In this document: positions 31,353-39,729 of the stretch, in pieces
Position numbering within the stretch: position 1 is the stretch's first letter
Layout: each line of letters begins with the position of its first letter
Assembly (NCBI GenBank): GCA_036172015.1
Contig: JAVHSE010000046.1
Location: 1-40,114 of the forward strand
Reading direction: 5' to 3'
DNA: 40,114 nt
Source: UBA7396 sp036172015
GTDB taxonomy: Bacteria; Patescibacteriota; Gracilibacteria; BD1-5; UBA6164
The notes under the pieces: model-generated
Seen by the model: only the letters and a program-made list of their open reading frames with translations
Database searches by the model: none
What the model was told of the DNA's origin: nothing
Program-made: the position numbers and the translations under genes

Positions 31353-34300
31353 ATGAGTAATACTTTATTAAAGAAAGTTACTGCAACTGCTGCTGCTTTA
31401 TCTATTGTTTTATCAATAGTAAGTCCAGTTGTTGGAGTACAAGCTGCTGATGATTCTACTGCTGCTGCTAATAGATTAGCTGCATTAGGTGTTATCGTTG
31501 ACAATTCTTGAGATGTTTCTAAATATAATTTAGAATCAAACATTACAAGAAGAGAAATGTTAAAAATTATGATGAATTTATCTTCTGTTGAAGTTGGAAC
31601 TACTTGTGAATGAAAATTTGCAGATTTAAAATCAACTGATTGGGGATGTAAATATGCTGAAGCTGCTTTAAAAGCTGGTTTCATTGCTGCTAATACAAAA
31701 TTCAGACCAGATGATATGGTTACTGAAGCTGAAGCATTAAAAATGGTAATGCAAGCAAGAGGTATCGCTAAAGCTGAAGGAGTAACTGATTGGGCTCAAG
31801 CTTATGCTGATGCTGCTGTTACTGCTGGAATCTTAACTGAAGCTAAAGTTTCTACTAAAGCTGCTAAAAGATCAATGGTTATAGTTTCTGCTGATTCAGC
31901 TGTTACTAATACTACTACTGATACTGCTGGAAACACAGATACTACTGGTACAGGTGGTACTGATGATTTAAGTGGATTATTCGGTGATTTATTTGGTGAT
32001 ACTGGTACTGATATGAGTGGTTCTACTGTAGATTCTTCTACTGGAACAACTAATGATTCTACTGGAACAACTAATGATTCTACTGGAACTACTTCTACTG
32101 GTACTGCTGTTACAGGTGGTGATTTAGAAGTGAGTTTAAATCCTGCTTCTTTAGCTAATGGTACTCAAGTTCCTGGAACTGGTTCTATTAGATTTGCTCA
32201 AGTTGATTTTACTGCAGGTACATCTGATGTATCTCTTAATTCAGTTCAACTTAAATCTTTAGGATTAGCTGAAGTTGCTTCAACTACTAAAGTTTGGTTT
32301 GAAAAAAATGGTAAAAGATTATCAGGAAAAGCTTCTTTCTCTTCTGAAAGAACTGCAGATACTTCTTTTGCTCCTGCATTAGTTGTTAAAGCTGGTGCTA
32401 CTGAAACTTTAGATTTATATGTTGAATTAGCTACTGGTGCTGGATCTGATTTTCAATTTTCTGGAAAAGTTACTTCTAGTTCTGCTACTAATGTAAAAGG
32501 TGAATTTAATACAAATACATTAAGAACAGCTGCATATACTGTTGCTCCTGTTACTTTTAATGTATCTGGTTCTAATACTTCAGTAAATCAATGAGTTGAT
32601 GCTGTTGAATTAGCTAGATTTACTGTTGCTAATAATGATACAAGTTCAGAAACAAGAGATGTTAAATTTCAAACAATTACATTAAGACAAAATGGTAATG
32701 GAGATTTAGTTGATTTATCTGATATCGTTCTTGAAAGAAATGGTGTTAAAGTTTCTACTGAAACTTCTGTTTCTGGAAAAGATGTAACTTTTGTTATTAA
32801 TGATACTGTAAAAGACGGAGGTACTACAGCTACTTACTATGTAAAAGCTAAAGTATTAAATGTTCAAAATAATACTGGAGACACATATCAATTTTCTCTT
32901 AGATATGACACTGATTTAAATGCTGTTGAAGTATTAAATGGGTACAGATCTACAGTTACAAGAACTGCTACAAATTTAAATACTTACACTGTAAGTGGAG
33001 CTGATATAACATTTGCGAGAGATAGTTCAGTTGAATTATCTAAAACATATGCAAAAGGTTCTTCAGATGTAGTATTTATGCAAGGTACTATTACTGCTAA
33101 AAATGCCATTACTTTAGAAGATCCTACATTAACTTTTAATGGTACAGGTAGTGATTTATTTACTACATTATACTTACAAATTGGTTCATCAACTATGAGT
33201 TGGTCAGCTTCAGCTACTGGAACTGCTTTATTCTCATGAGTTGCTACTGTAAATGGTTCTGCTAATGTTAAAGTATATGCAAAATTAAAAGATACTGCAA
33301 CTGCAGTTGATGTTAAATTTGACGATTTAAGATTAACAAGCTTTACTAAAAAAGAATATGTTTCAAATCAAAATACTGTATCTTCTGCTGTAGGTTCTAT
33401 ACCTGGAGTACAAGTTACCGTTGGTAGTACTTTATTAAGTGTTACTAGAGTTGATGGTTTAGGAGATACTAAAATAGCTGTAGGTTCTAAAGCTGTATTA
33501 GTAAATGAATTATCATTAGCTGTTACACAAGGTAATGATGTAAATATATCTAATGCTACTTATACTGTTACTGCTTCTGGTTCTTATTCAAATAATGTAT
33601 TCGCTACATTATATGTTGATGGAGTTGCTGTTTCTACAAAAACAGTAAGTGGAACAACTGTTACATTTGATAACTTAAGTAAAGTTATTTCTAAAACAGC
33701 TGTTAAATTATCTGTTAAAGTTGATTTATCAGATGCTTATACAGATGGAGATTTATCATTAAAACTTACATCTTTAGATGCTGTTGATACTCTTACTTCT
33801 GCTGCTATAACTCCAACTGTCCCTAATTCTGCTAACTTAACTGTTGCTGCTGCTATTGGTACACTTTCTTCAAGTGATGCAAATCCAAAAGCTTCATTGT
33901 TATTAGCTGGAGCAAAAGATCAAAAATTATTAGCTTTCAGATTAAATGCTGCTAATGATTCTGTTAAATTAAGAGATGTTAAATTTACTGGTACAGGTTT
34001 ATCTGATTTATCTAACTTCAGAATTTTAACTCCTGGAATTAAATATTTATCTGCTATTTCTAATTCTGGAACTGCAGTTGAATTTACAAACATAGCTGAT
34101 GCTGATAATTATACAGTAGCTATGGATAAAACTGAAACTTTCTACTTAGTTGCTGATGTTAATACAAATGTTAATACAGTTTCTGATTTAGCTCTTACTT
34201 TAGTTAAATCTACTTCAAAAGTTAAATCTAGTAATGGTACATTATCTACTTTCGCAGGTGCTGCTGATGTTGTATCAAATACACATGCAATTGAAGAAAA

Positions 34301-34736
34301 TTTTGCTATTGTAGCAAAAGATACAAATAGTTCAAAAGATTTATCATCTTCTGCATTAAGATTTACTGTTACTGCAAGTGGTAAAAATGGAGTTACTTTA
34401 TCCGGAGCTACATTTAATAATGTATTATCTGGTTATACTGGAGCTACTATGTTAACTGTATATAAAGATACTGTTTCTGCTGCTAACATTGTTGGTACAG
34501 GAGCTGTAGGAAATACATATACTGGAACTGTTTCATTTACTGCTAATAAAACAGTTGATGCGGGATCTACTAATAAATATATTGTAGTAGTAAATGCTAC
34601 ACAAGATGCAAGTGTAAATGGTACACCATCATGGACAATAAGATTAGAAGATTTATCTATCGTTTCAGGAACTTCAGTAGTTCATACTAGTTCTTACAAC
34701 AATATGGGTGAATTCCCTATTACTGAAACTAAATAA
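31353..34736 (+). CDS. S-layer-like surface protein with SLH-type N-terminus
   Basis: 1127 residues, ATG at 31353, TAA at 34734-34736. A signal peptide ends near VSPVVGVQAA. Residues 40-170 carry two to three S-layer-homology-like units (ANRLAALGVIVDNSG, TRREMLKIMM, FADLKSTDWGCKYAEAALKA, then GFIAANTKFRPDDMVTEAEA), which in other bacteria bind wall polymers. A Thr/Ser/Gly/Asp linker with two exact seven-residue STGTTND repeats leads to about 900 residues of beta-sandwich-like Thr/Val/Ser/Ala repeats. Glycines are nearly all GGA/GGT: I count only four TGA codons, against dozens in neighbouring genes of smaller size. This suggests very high expression. It has its own structured leader and a strong terminator. 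Confidence 0.88.
32038..32100 (+). repeat. 21-bp repeats encoding the STGTTND linker
   Basis: Two exact copies of the 21-bp unit coding for STGTTND, plus a third, diverged STGTT, in the low-complexity linker between the SLH-like and beta-sandwich regions of the S-layer-like protein. Confidence 0.8.
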
Positions 34737-34773
34737 TTTTAGTCTTAGTATAAAAAATTATTAAATTAATTTT

Positions 34774-34807
34774 AAAGAACTCTTTCGAAAGAAAGGGTTC
34801 TTTTTTT
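34774..34807 (+). terminator. Intrinsic terminator of the S-layer gene
   Basis: Stem aaagaactctttc / gaaagggttcttt (one mismatch, gaaa loop) followed by T7. The TATAAT of the first toxin-antitoxin unit starts just after it. Confidence 0.88.
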
Positions 34808-34809
34808 GT

Positions 34810-34846
34810 TATAATGATTGTGAATTTAGTTTTTCATTTTAGAAAC
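34810..34846 (+). promoter_or_regulatory. Leader/promoter of array unit 1
   Basis: tataat (34810-34815) followed by tgattgtgaatttagttttt and a short A/T spacer to the ATG at 34847. It shares tataatga and tttagttttt with the leaders of units 2-4. Confidence 0.6.
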
Positions 34847-34980
34847 ATGGAAACAATTTATACTAGAGAAGAGTTGGATGAAATTATGTATGAATATACA
34901 AGAAACTCTGCAAAAGATTTACAAAATAAGTCTTTGATTTTAATAAAGAATTATCTGATAAAGAGATTATTTATGTATAA
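34847..34980 (+). pseudogene. Unit 1 antitoxin-like gene, frameshifted
   Basis: ATG at 34847 begins METIYTREELDEIMYEYTRN, an antitoxin-like acidic helix. After about residue 27 the matching continuation (FDFNKELSDKEIIYV and stop TAA at 34978-34980) is in another frame; the 134-bp span is not a multiple of three. In the starting frame the sequence runs straight into the next gene and would give an 86-residue fusion ending at 35107. The broken-frame ending IIYV-stop overlapping ATGTATAA mirrors unit 2 (EYV-stop overlapping ATGTATAG), which is why I favour a frameshift over a real fusion. Confidence 0.5.
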
Positions 34981-35107
34981 TATTTATTATAGGGCAAAGT
35001 CTATAAAATCACTAAAAGATTCTATAGACCCTTATAAAAATAGTTTTATTAAATTAATAAAAGATTCTTGATTAGAGGTTGAGAAAGAATTCATAGTAAT
35101 TATATAA
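34973..35107 (+). CDS. Unit 1 toxin-like remnant (44 aa)
   Basis: ATG at 34973, TAA at 35105-35107, reading MYNIYYRAKSIKSLKDSIDP and ending EKEFIVII. It occupies the toxin slot of unit 1 with the same ATGTAT start overlap as unit 2. At 44 residues it is about half the length of RelE/ParE-type toxins and is likely truncated. Together with the preceding frame it can be read as a single 86-residue protein. Confidence 0.4.
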
Positions 35108-35149
35108 TTTTGTGAAATAAGTTATATAAAAATATTATAGATTTAATCT

Positions 35150-35190
35150 AAAAAACTCCCTTTTTCGAGAAATCGATAAGGGAGTTTTTT
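35150..35190 (+). terminator. Terminator of array unit 1
   Basis: Stem aaaaaactccc / gggagtttttt (11 bp) with an inner cgagaaatcg helix and terminal T-run. Confidence 0.85.
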
Positions 35191-35213
35191 AATTGCTTTT
35201 TTTGGGATTTTTG

Positions 35214-35248
35214 TATAATGAATTTGTTTAGTTTTTAATTATATAATT
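35214..35248 (+). promoter_or_regulatory. Leader/promoter of array unit 2
   Basis: tataat at 35214-35219, then gaatttgtttagtttttaat and an A/T spacer to the ATG at 35249; same layout as units 1, 3 and 4. Confidence 0.6.
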
Positions 35249-35401
35249 ATGAAAACAATTAATTGAGAAATATATTATGATGAAAATGAATTTTCTGATA
35301 TAATTGAAAAAAGTATTATGAAACAAGCAGAAATACTTAAAAAAAATTTAAGAGAAAAAAGAACTAAAAATAATTGAGTAAGAGAAGTAGAATATGTATA
35401 G
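35249..35401 (+). CDS. Unit 2 antitoxin-like protein (50 aa)
   Basis: ATG at 35249, TAG at 35399-35401. Reads MKTINGEIYYDENEFSDIIE, then SIMKQAEILKKNLREKRTKN and ends GVREVEYV. It is small, with an acidic N-terminus and a basic C-terminal helix, as expected of antitoxins. Its stop overlaps the toxin ATG (ATGTATAG). Two glycines are TGA. The family is not identified by sequence; the call rests on size, overlap and context. Confidence 0.6.
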
Positions 35402-35717
35402 AGTATTTTTTAAAAGTGAAACTTCTGAATATATCTTAAACTATTTTGAAAATTATAGAAAATACTATGAAAACTTATTTGAAGATAGTTGAATATGGAC
35501 TGAAAATCAAATAATTAAATGATATATTGATGAATCATTAAATAGACATAATGAATTAAAGACTTTAATTATAAATACCTTAAAAGAAGAAAATGTATTA
35601 TGAAGAAAAGATAATTATTCGATAATTATCAAATGGAGAACAAAATATCTTTTTATAGATTTTGAAGAGGATAATGAGTGAAAAGAAAGATTTGTTGTTA
35701 GTATATCTATTAGATAA
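35394..35717 (+). CDS. Unit 2 toxin-like protein (107 aa, intact)
   Basis: ATG at 35394, TAA at 35715-35717, overlapping the antitoxin stop by 8 bp. Begins MYRVFFKSETSEYILNYFEN; the C-terminal half has GRKDNYSIIIKWRTKYLFID and ERFVVSISIR, a beta-hairpin-plus-strand pattern seen in RelE/ParE-type mRNA interferases or gyrase poisons. It is the only undamaged toxin-like gene of the five units. It would act in the cytoplasm and be neutralised by the 50-residue partner. The family assignment is by shape, not by a strict motif. Confidence 0.6.
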
Positions 35718-35735
35718 AAATTATTTATTTAATTT

Positions 35736-35768
35736 AAAATCCCTTCTCGAAAGAGAAGGGATTTTTTT
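35736..35768 (+). terminator. Terminator of array unit 2
   Basis: Perfect stem aaaatcccttctc / gagaagggatttt with a gaaa tetraloop and T7. Confidence 0.9.
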
Positions 35769-35771
35769 GTA

Positions 35772-35830
35772 TTGCAATTTTTTTGAAAGATGTATAATGA
35801 GGGTAAGATTTAGTTTTTAATTATAAAAGT
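35772..35830 (+). promoter_or_regulatory. Leader/promoter of array unit 3
   Basis: ttgcaa (35772-35777) as possible -35, tataat at 35793-35798 (15-bp spacer), then gagggtaagatttagttttt and ataaaagt before the ATG at 35831. From ttgaaagatg onward it differs from unit 4 at only two of about 51 positions. Confidence 0.7.
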
Positions 35831-35998
35831 ATGGTACAAGTATTGGATAAAACATCAAAAATAGTATTGTTAAAACTTTCAGTTCAAGAATATAAAAAAA
35901 TAAATGAGTCTTGAATTTTTGATGATGAAAAAATAGATGATTATGATTTTGTTTTTGATAAACCCATAAAAGCATCTGATTTATTAAAAACTTTTTAA
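35831..35998 (+). CDS. Unit 3 antitoxin-like protein (55 aa)
   Basis: ATG at 35831, TAA at 35996-35998. Reads MVQVLDKTSKIVLLKLSVQE, then YKKINESGIFDDEKIDDYDF and ends SDLLKTF. Acidic and small; the gap to the next start is 2 bp. It is intact, while its partner has an in-frame stop. One glycine is TGA. Antitoxin role inferred from position. Confidence 0.55.
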
Positions 35999-36000
35999 TT

Positions 36001-36237
36001 ATGACAAAATCTTGGGAAAAGTATATAAATAAAAATAACTGTAAAGGTGATTTAAAAAGTATCATTGAAGATATAACAAAAAATGATTTATCCTCTTATA
36101 TAGTTATAAAATTAAAATGATATAATAATTACTATAGAATTAGAAAATAAAAAATAAGAATTGTTTTTATTAAAAAAGATGAATGAAATGAAATAGTTGC
36201 AGTAGATACTAGAGGAGATATTTATAAATGAATCTAA
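36001..36237 (+). pseudogene. Unit 3 RelE/ParE-like toxin with in-frame TAA
   Basis: A 78-codon frame from ATG at 36001 to TAA at 36235-36237, interrupted by one TAA at 36148-36150 (codon 50). Either side is typical toxin core: GYNNYYRIRK, stop, KIRIVFIKKDEGNEIVAV, then DTRGDIYKGI. In RelE-type toxins this is the Y-R-x-R-x-G-x-x-R-I-x-F strand pair, and the interrupted codon is where Gly is normally found. In this code Gly is TGA, so a single G-to-A change (TGA to TAA) explains the stop. Its catalytic and structural C-terminus would be lost. Confidence 0.7.
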
Positions 36238-36257
36238 AAATTATTTAATAAAATTTT

Positions 36258-36292
36258 AAAGAACTCTTTCGATAAGATTGTGGTTCTTTTTT
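36258..36292 (+). terminator. Terminator of array unit 3
   Basis: Outer stem aaagaac / gttcttt around a longer loop ctctttcgataagattgtg, then T-rich. Nearly the same sequence recurs at 36910-36945. Confidence 0.65.
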
Positions 36293-36317
36293 GTTTTGCA
36301 TTTTTTTTTGAAAGATG

Positions 36318-36355
36318 TATAATGAGAGTAAGATTTAGTTTTTAACTATAAAAGT
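36318..36355 (+). promoter_or_regulatory. Leader/promoter of array unit 4
   Basis: tataat at 36318-36323, then gagagtaagatttagttttt and ataaaagt before the ATG at 36356; almost identical to the unit 3 leader. Confidence 0.7.
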
Positions 36356-36535
36356 ATGACACCAGTTACAATTGATTTTGATAATACAACTGTTAAATAT
36401 ATATCTCAGAAAAAAATTGATATAAAAACTTATTTAATTAAACTAGTTAAAGAAGATATGTTATTAAGTGAAATTCAAGAAAGTAAAAAATCAGGAATAC
36501 ATACTCTTAGTAGTTTAAATGATTTAGAGAAATAA
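36356..36535 (+). CDS. Unit 4 antitoxin-like protein (59 aa)
   Basis: ATG at 36356, TAA at 36533-36535. Reads MTPVTIDFDNTTVKYISQKK and ends SGIHTLSSLNDLEK. Short N-terminal strand followed by an amphipathic helix, resembling RelB/DinJ-type antitoxins in size and acidic end. The next start is 1 bp away. Intact beside a toxin with an in-frame stop. Confidence 0.6.
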   Translation: MTPVTIDFDNTTVKYISQKKIDIKTYLIKLVKEDMLLSEIQESKKSGIHTLSSLNDLEK

Positions 36536-36536
36536 T

Positions 36537-36797
36537 ATGAGAGATATTGATTATACAACAAAATTTAAAAAACAATATAAAAAATTAGAATCTTCTCTTA
36601 GGTTAAAAGCAAAAGAAACTATATGTAAGTTATAAAATAATCCTTTTCCTAGAGATTTAGAAGTACATAAGTTATCTGGAAAACTTTATCCATATTATGC
36701 TTGTAGTATTGATTATAAGAATAGGTTTGTATTTGAAATACAAGATAACTGAAAGTTATTACTGTTACTTGTTTGAGATCATAGTATTTATGATTAA
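36537..36797 (+). pseudogene. Unit 4 RelE/YafQ-like toxin with in-frame TAA
   Basis: An 86-codon frame from ATG at 36537 to TAA at 36795-36797, interrupted by TAA at 36633-36635 (codon 33). Before it: MRDIDYTTKFKKQYKKLESS. After it: NNPFPRDLEVHKLSGKLYPY, then YACSIDYKNRFVFEIQDNGK and LLLVGDHSIYD. This is a near-textbook RelE/YafQ layout (NP-F, H-K-L-x-G, I-D-Y-x-x-R-x-x-F, G-D-H-x-x-Y-D). The stop falls where Glu or Lys usually stands, so one base change (GAA or AAA to TAA) suffices. Two TGA glycines remain downstream. Confidence 0.8.
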
Positions 36798-36811
36798 TTT
36801 TGATTTAGTAT

Positions 36812-36846
36812 AAAATCCCTTTACGAGAAATCGTGAGGGGTTTTTT
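36812..36846 (+). terminator. Terminator of array unit 4
   Basis: Stem ccctttacga / tcgtgaggg with gaaa loop, flanked by aaaat and T6. Confidence 0.8.
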
Positions 36847-37015
36847 CTTGTATTGAAGCTTGAGAGACCAGTCTCAGGAAATATATTAAAAAATTATTTA
36901 CTTAATTTTAAAGAACTCTTTCGATAAGATTGTGGGTCTTTTTTTGTTTAAAATTTGATGTTGAAAATAAATGGATATTTTTAATTAAAAGTTCAACTTT
37001 TTAACTATAAAGAAT
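36847..37015 (+). other. Gene-less spacer with second terminator copy and unit 5 leader
   Basis: Between the unit 4 terminator and the unit 5 ATG lie a small hairpin (tgaga / tctca, near 36861-36878) and a second copy of the aaagaactctttcgataaga terminator-like sequence (36910-36945), with no gene between them. I read it as the scar of a lost unit. The unit 5 leader (36946-37015) keeps only the tttttaactataaaga ending of the shared leader; its -10 is unclear. Confidence 0.5.
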
Positions 37016-37279
37016 ATGGAACAAACACTTTTAAAACCCATTTGAAAAGGTCAAATAACTATCCCTTGAAGCTGGAGAAAAGCACTATGAATAACAAAAG
37101 AAACTTTTGTAAAAGCTACCTTGACAGCAAATTGAGTATTACTTCAAAATGCTTATATGAACTTTGATGATGAAACTCTGGAGGATAATTTTGATGAATC
37201 TATTAAAATATCTTTTGATAAAATAACTTCATCTTGAAAATTAGACAATTTATCAAAAATACTTTCTGAAAAATATTAA
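37016..37279 (+). CDS. Unit 5 AbrB/MazE-type antitoxin (87 aa)
   Basis: ATG at 37016, TAA at 37277-37279. Starts MEQTLLKPIGKGQITIPGSW, then RKALGITKETFVKATLTANG: this is the swapped-hairpin AbrB/SpoVT DNA-binding domain (G-Q-I-T-I-P ... R-x-x-L-G-I). The acidic C-terminus (FDDETLEDNFDESIKISFDK) would bind the toxin. Glycines of KPIGKG, PGSW and ALGI are TGA. The next gene starts 3 bp later. It would repress its own operon, as usual for this family. Confidence 0.8.
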
Positions 37280-37282
37280 AAA

Positions 37283-37628
37283 ATGAAAATACTTATAACC
37301 AAAACTTTTAATTATTATCTTGATAAATTTAGAATAGATAAAGAAATAATAGTTAAAGAGTATATAAAGATTAAAAATTCTAAAGAATATCTAAAATTAG
37401 GAACTTATAAAGATTTTATAATCTGTAAATGATATATACTCTAAAAAAAGACTTATAACACTTCTAGAAAAAGATAATTATATAATACCAATATTAATAG
37501 TTAAAAAAGAAACTAAAACTTGATACAATATAAGAAAAGAAACTATCTTAGATACTTTTGAAATAAATTTTATAAAAGTAATAAATGATTTAGAAAAATG
37601 ACAAGTTTTAGAAATAATTGAGATATAA
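37283..37628 (+). pseudogene. Unit 5 toxin-like gene, frameshifted
   Basis: ATG at 37283. The first frame (MKILITKTFNYYLDKFRIDK to GTYKDFIICKGYIL) stops at TAA 37442-37444. A second frame opens after a TAA at 37419-37421 and gives SVNDIYSKKRLITLLEKDNY, then IIPILIVKKETKTGYNIRKE and ends GQVLEIIEI at TAA 37626-37628. The two fit as one protein of about 115 residues if one base is removed between 37405 and 37424. No family is recognised; the toxin role comes from the AbrB-type partner. Confidence 0.6.
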
Positions 37629-37689
37629 AAAAATACTAAAAATCCTACAAGTAAAAAATATATAAACACATAAAACTATATATGAACTT

Positions 37690-37719
37690 AAAAAATCCAG
37701 TAATTTACTGGATTTTTTG
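37690..37719 (+). terminator. Terminator of array unit 5
   Basis: Perfect 11-bp stem aaaaaatccag / ctggatttttt, loop taattta, followed by gttat. Confidence 0.88.
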
Positions 37720-38075
37720 TTATATTCCTACTATGTAATATGAGTATTCTACATAGAGAACCTAAAATTTTGAGTTCTAAAGCTCTATTAAATATTTTAT
37801 GATATAAGTTTCGCGAGAAGAAAAATAACCTTTGTATTTTTAATATTTTTTGAGTTTATTGCATTTTTATATCATCTAAATTTAAAAGCTAAATATTTTT
37901 TATATTCATTTCACACTCAAGTTTCAAGCCATTTATATATGTTGGTGTGTCTCATTATATGAAGGCTGGTCACTCTCGAGAGAGAGTCGTGTTTTTTATA
38001 AAATTACTTACTTTTTTGCAATATTATAAATTATATGTTAAAATCAGGTATATTTTATAAATTAAAGACCAATAT
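37720..38075. other. Intergenic region after the array
   Basis: 356 bp without a firm gene. Two overlapping short frames exist in table 25: plus 37740-37892 (50 codons, MSILHREPKILSSKALLNIL) and minus 37797-37955 (52 codons, MRHTNIYKWLETGVGNEYKK). Neither has supporting features; the minus one has a more protein-like composition. A hairpin actctc/gagagt with gaga loop and T6 (37972-37997) looks like a plus-strand terminator. The promoter of the next gene should lie in 38000-38075 (tgttaaaatc near 38037-38046). Confidence 0.4.
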
Positions 38076-39713
38076 ATGGCAAAAACAATTGAATCTCAAG
38101 AAATTTGAGAATTTAAAAATCCTGAAGAACTCGCAATGGCTTTAGAAAAGAATAGTAATAATAAACTTGCTGAAAGAGTAAGAGGAATATCTGGAGCTGT
38201 GAAAGATAATTCTATTGATTTAAGAAAAAAACTTCAAGATGAATTAACCGATCAAGAGCAAATAGAAATCAGAAAAACTCTTAAATGAAGCTGAGTTGGT
38301 ACAGTATTTACCAAATGAATGACTCCTGAAGAAATTCAAGATAATATTTGAAGAGAAGCTATAGCTGGAGTTGTTTGAGCTGAGGGGGCTAGTATTATTT
38401 CGAAATGAGAATGATATATGAAAAGTTTGAGTGATGCTTGGGAAACAGCTGGAAATCTTTTCAATGAATGAAAATATATGGCAGCTCTTTGAGTATTTTT
38501 AAAATGACTTTTTTGAAGTTTTGATCTCAAAACATGGAATAAAAAAGATGAAAAGAAAGAGGAAGGAAAAGATTGAGAAGGGAAAGTAGAAGTAGCACCA
38601 ATAGATAAAATATCATTACCAATGAAAATGATAGTCACTTATTCTTATAAATGAACGAAAGAAAATCAAGAAAAAATTATCAATATTTCACAAACAGATA
38701 ATTTTAAAAAATTATCTTTAAAAGAAATTAATAATATATCACAAAATGAAAATTTATTAAAAGATTGGGTAAAACAAACATATCCAAATGGATGAGTAGA
38801 CTTAAAAAATATTAAAGATTTATTCCAATTATTTTCAAGTTCTGGAAATGCATATAAAACACTCAGTACTATACATAAAAATTGATTTGATGAAAATAAA
38901 AAAATTATAGAGTTATTAACTCCGTCTAAAGAAAATAAAGATATGTATATATATGAAAAATTTTCAAACTTAGATGCATTTTCTTTTGTAGATTGAGGTA
39001 TTGGAGAATTTATAAAACTCGATCAAGATTGAATACAGAAATGAGAATTTATATCAAATGGAATAAATGGAAATATACTCACATTTATTTTAGCAAATCA
39101 ATTTAAATTATGAGATAATGTTGATACATTATTAATGGATAAAACTTGATCAATCAATAAAAATGAAAATGAAAAAATTAGAGAGATAGTAGATTTTTGA
39201 AATAAAATAAACACTTTATTAAAAACAAATCCACAAATAAATCTTGGTTCGAAAATAGATTTAACAGGTTCTTTAGATTTAAAAGATATTACAAAATTAT
39301 ATATAATGCTTTGAGCAGAAAGTGATTTTAATAACATGAATGAATTTCAACAATCATTTTTATATTTTGTTATACCTGGACTTTTATGAGAAAAATGAAG
39401 TCGGGGAAATATAGAAGAAGGTTGATATACTGCTAAATTATGAATAAAAATTAAAGATGCTACTTTACATCAAGCAAATAGTCTTCCTGAATGAGTGAAT
39501 AGATTTTTTTCTCATGTTTGAAATAAAATCATAGAATATTCTATTGAATTTTTAAAAAGTGTATGACTCAAAGTTACTTGAGGTGCAGGTGAAATTATCA
39601 AAGAATATCCTTGGCTCGTCCCTGTAATGATATCTCTTGTTTTAATATATCCTTTTACTGAAAGAAAAACGATTTTATGAGCATTATTAAAAAAGAAATG
39701 AATAAAAAAATAA
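38076..39713 (+). CDS. Hypothetical protein (545 aa) with C-terminal membrane segment
   Basis: ATG at 38076, TAA at 39711-39713. Begins MAKTIESQEIGEFKNPEELA, helical and charged, without signal peptide. Residues 85-150 are Gly/Ala-rich with hydrophobic stretches (IAGVVGAEGASIISKGEGYM, then ALGVFLKGLFGSFDLKTWNK). A DKTGSINKNENEK loop near residue 360 resembles a degenerate calcium loop, comparable to DTDNSGSVDAKD in the 1165-residue protein. The C-terminus WLVPVMISLVLIYPF is one membrane helix, followed by a Lys-rich tail. About 40 glycines are TGA. Family unknown; a membrane-anchored scaffold or surface-associated protein is possible. Confidence 0.7.
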
Positions 39714-39729
39714 TATTTAACACCTTCTT

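Noticed and set aside
34814..34846. Upstream ATG at 34814 as start of unit 1
   Set aside because: It overlaps the TATAAT box; the ATG at 34847 matches the leader length of the other units.
34774..37719. Repeated hairpins as a CRISPR array
   Set aside because: Spacing is irregular and each hairpin follows a gene pair and ends in a T-run, so they are terminators.
34810..37719. Insertion sequence or integron carrying the array
   Set aside because: No transposase or tyrosine recombinase and no terminal inverted repeats seen.
37740..37955. Two short overlapping reading frames as genes
   Set aside because: About 50 codons each on opposite strands, with no motif or operon support; mentioned only in the intergenic entry.
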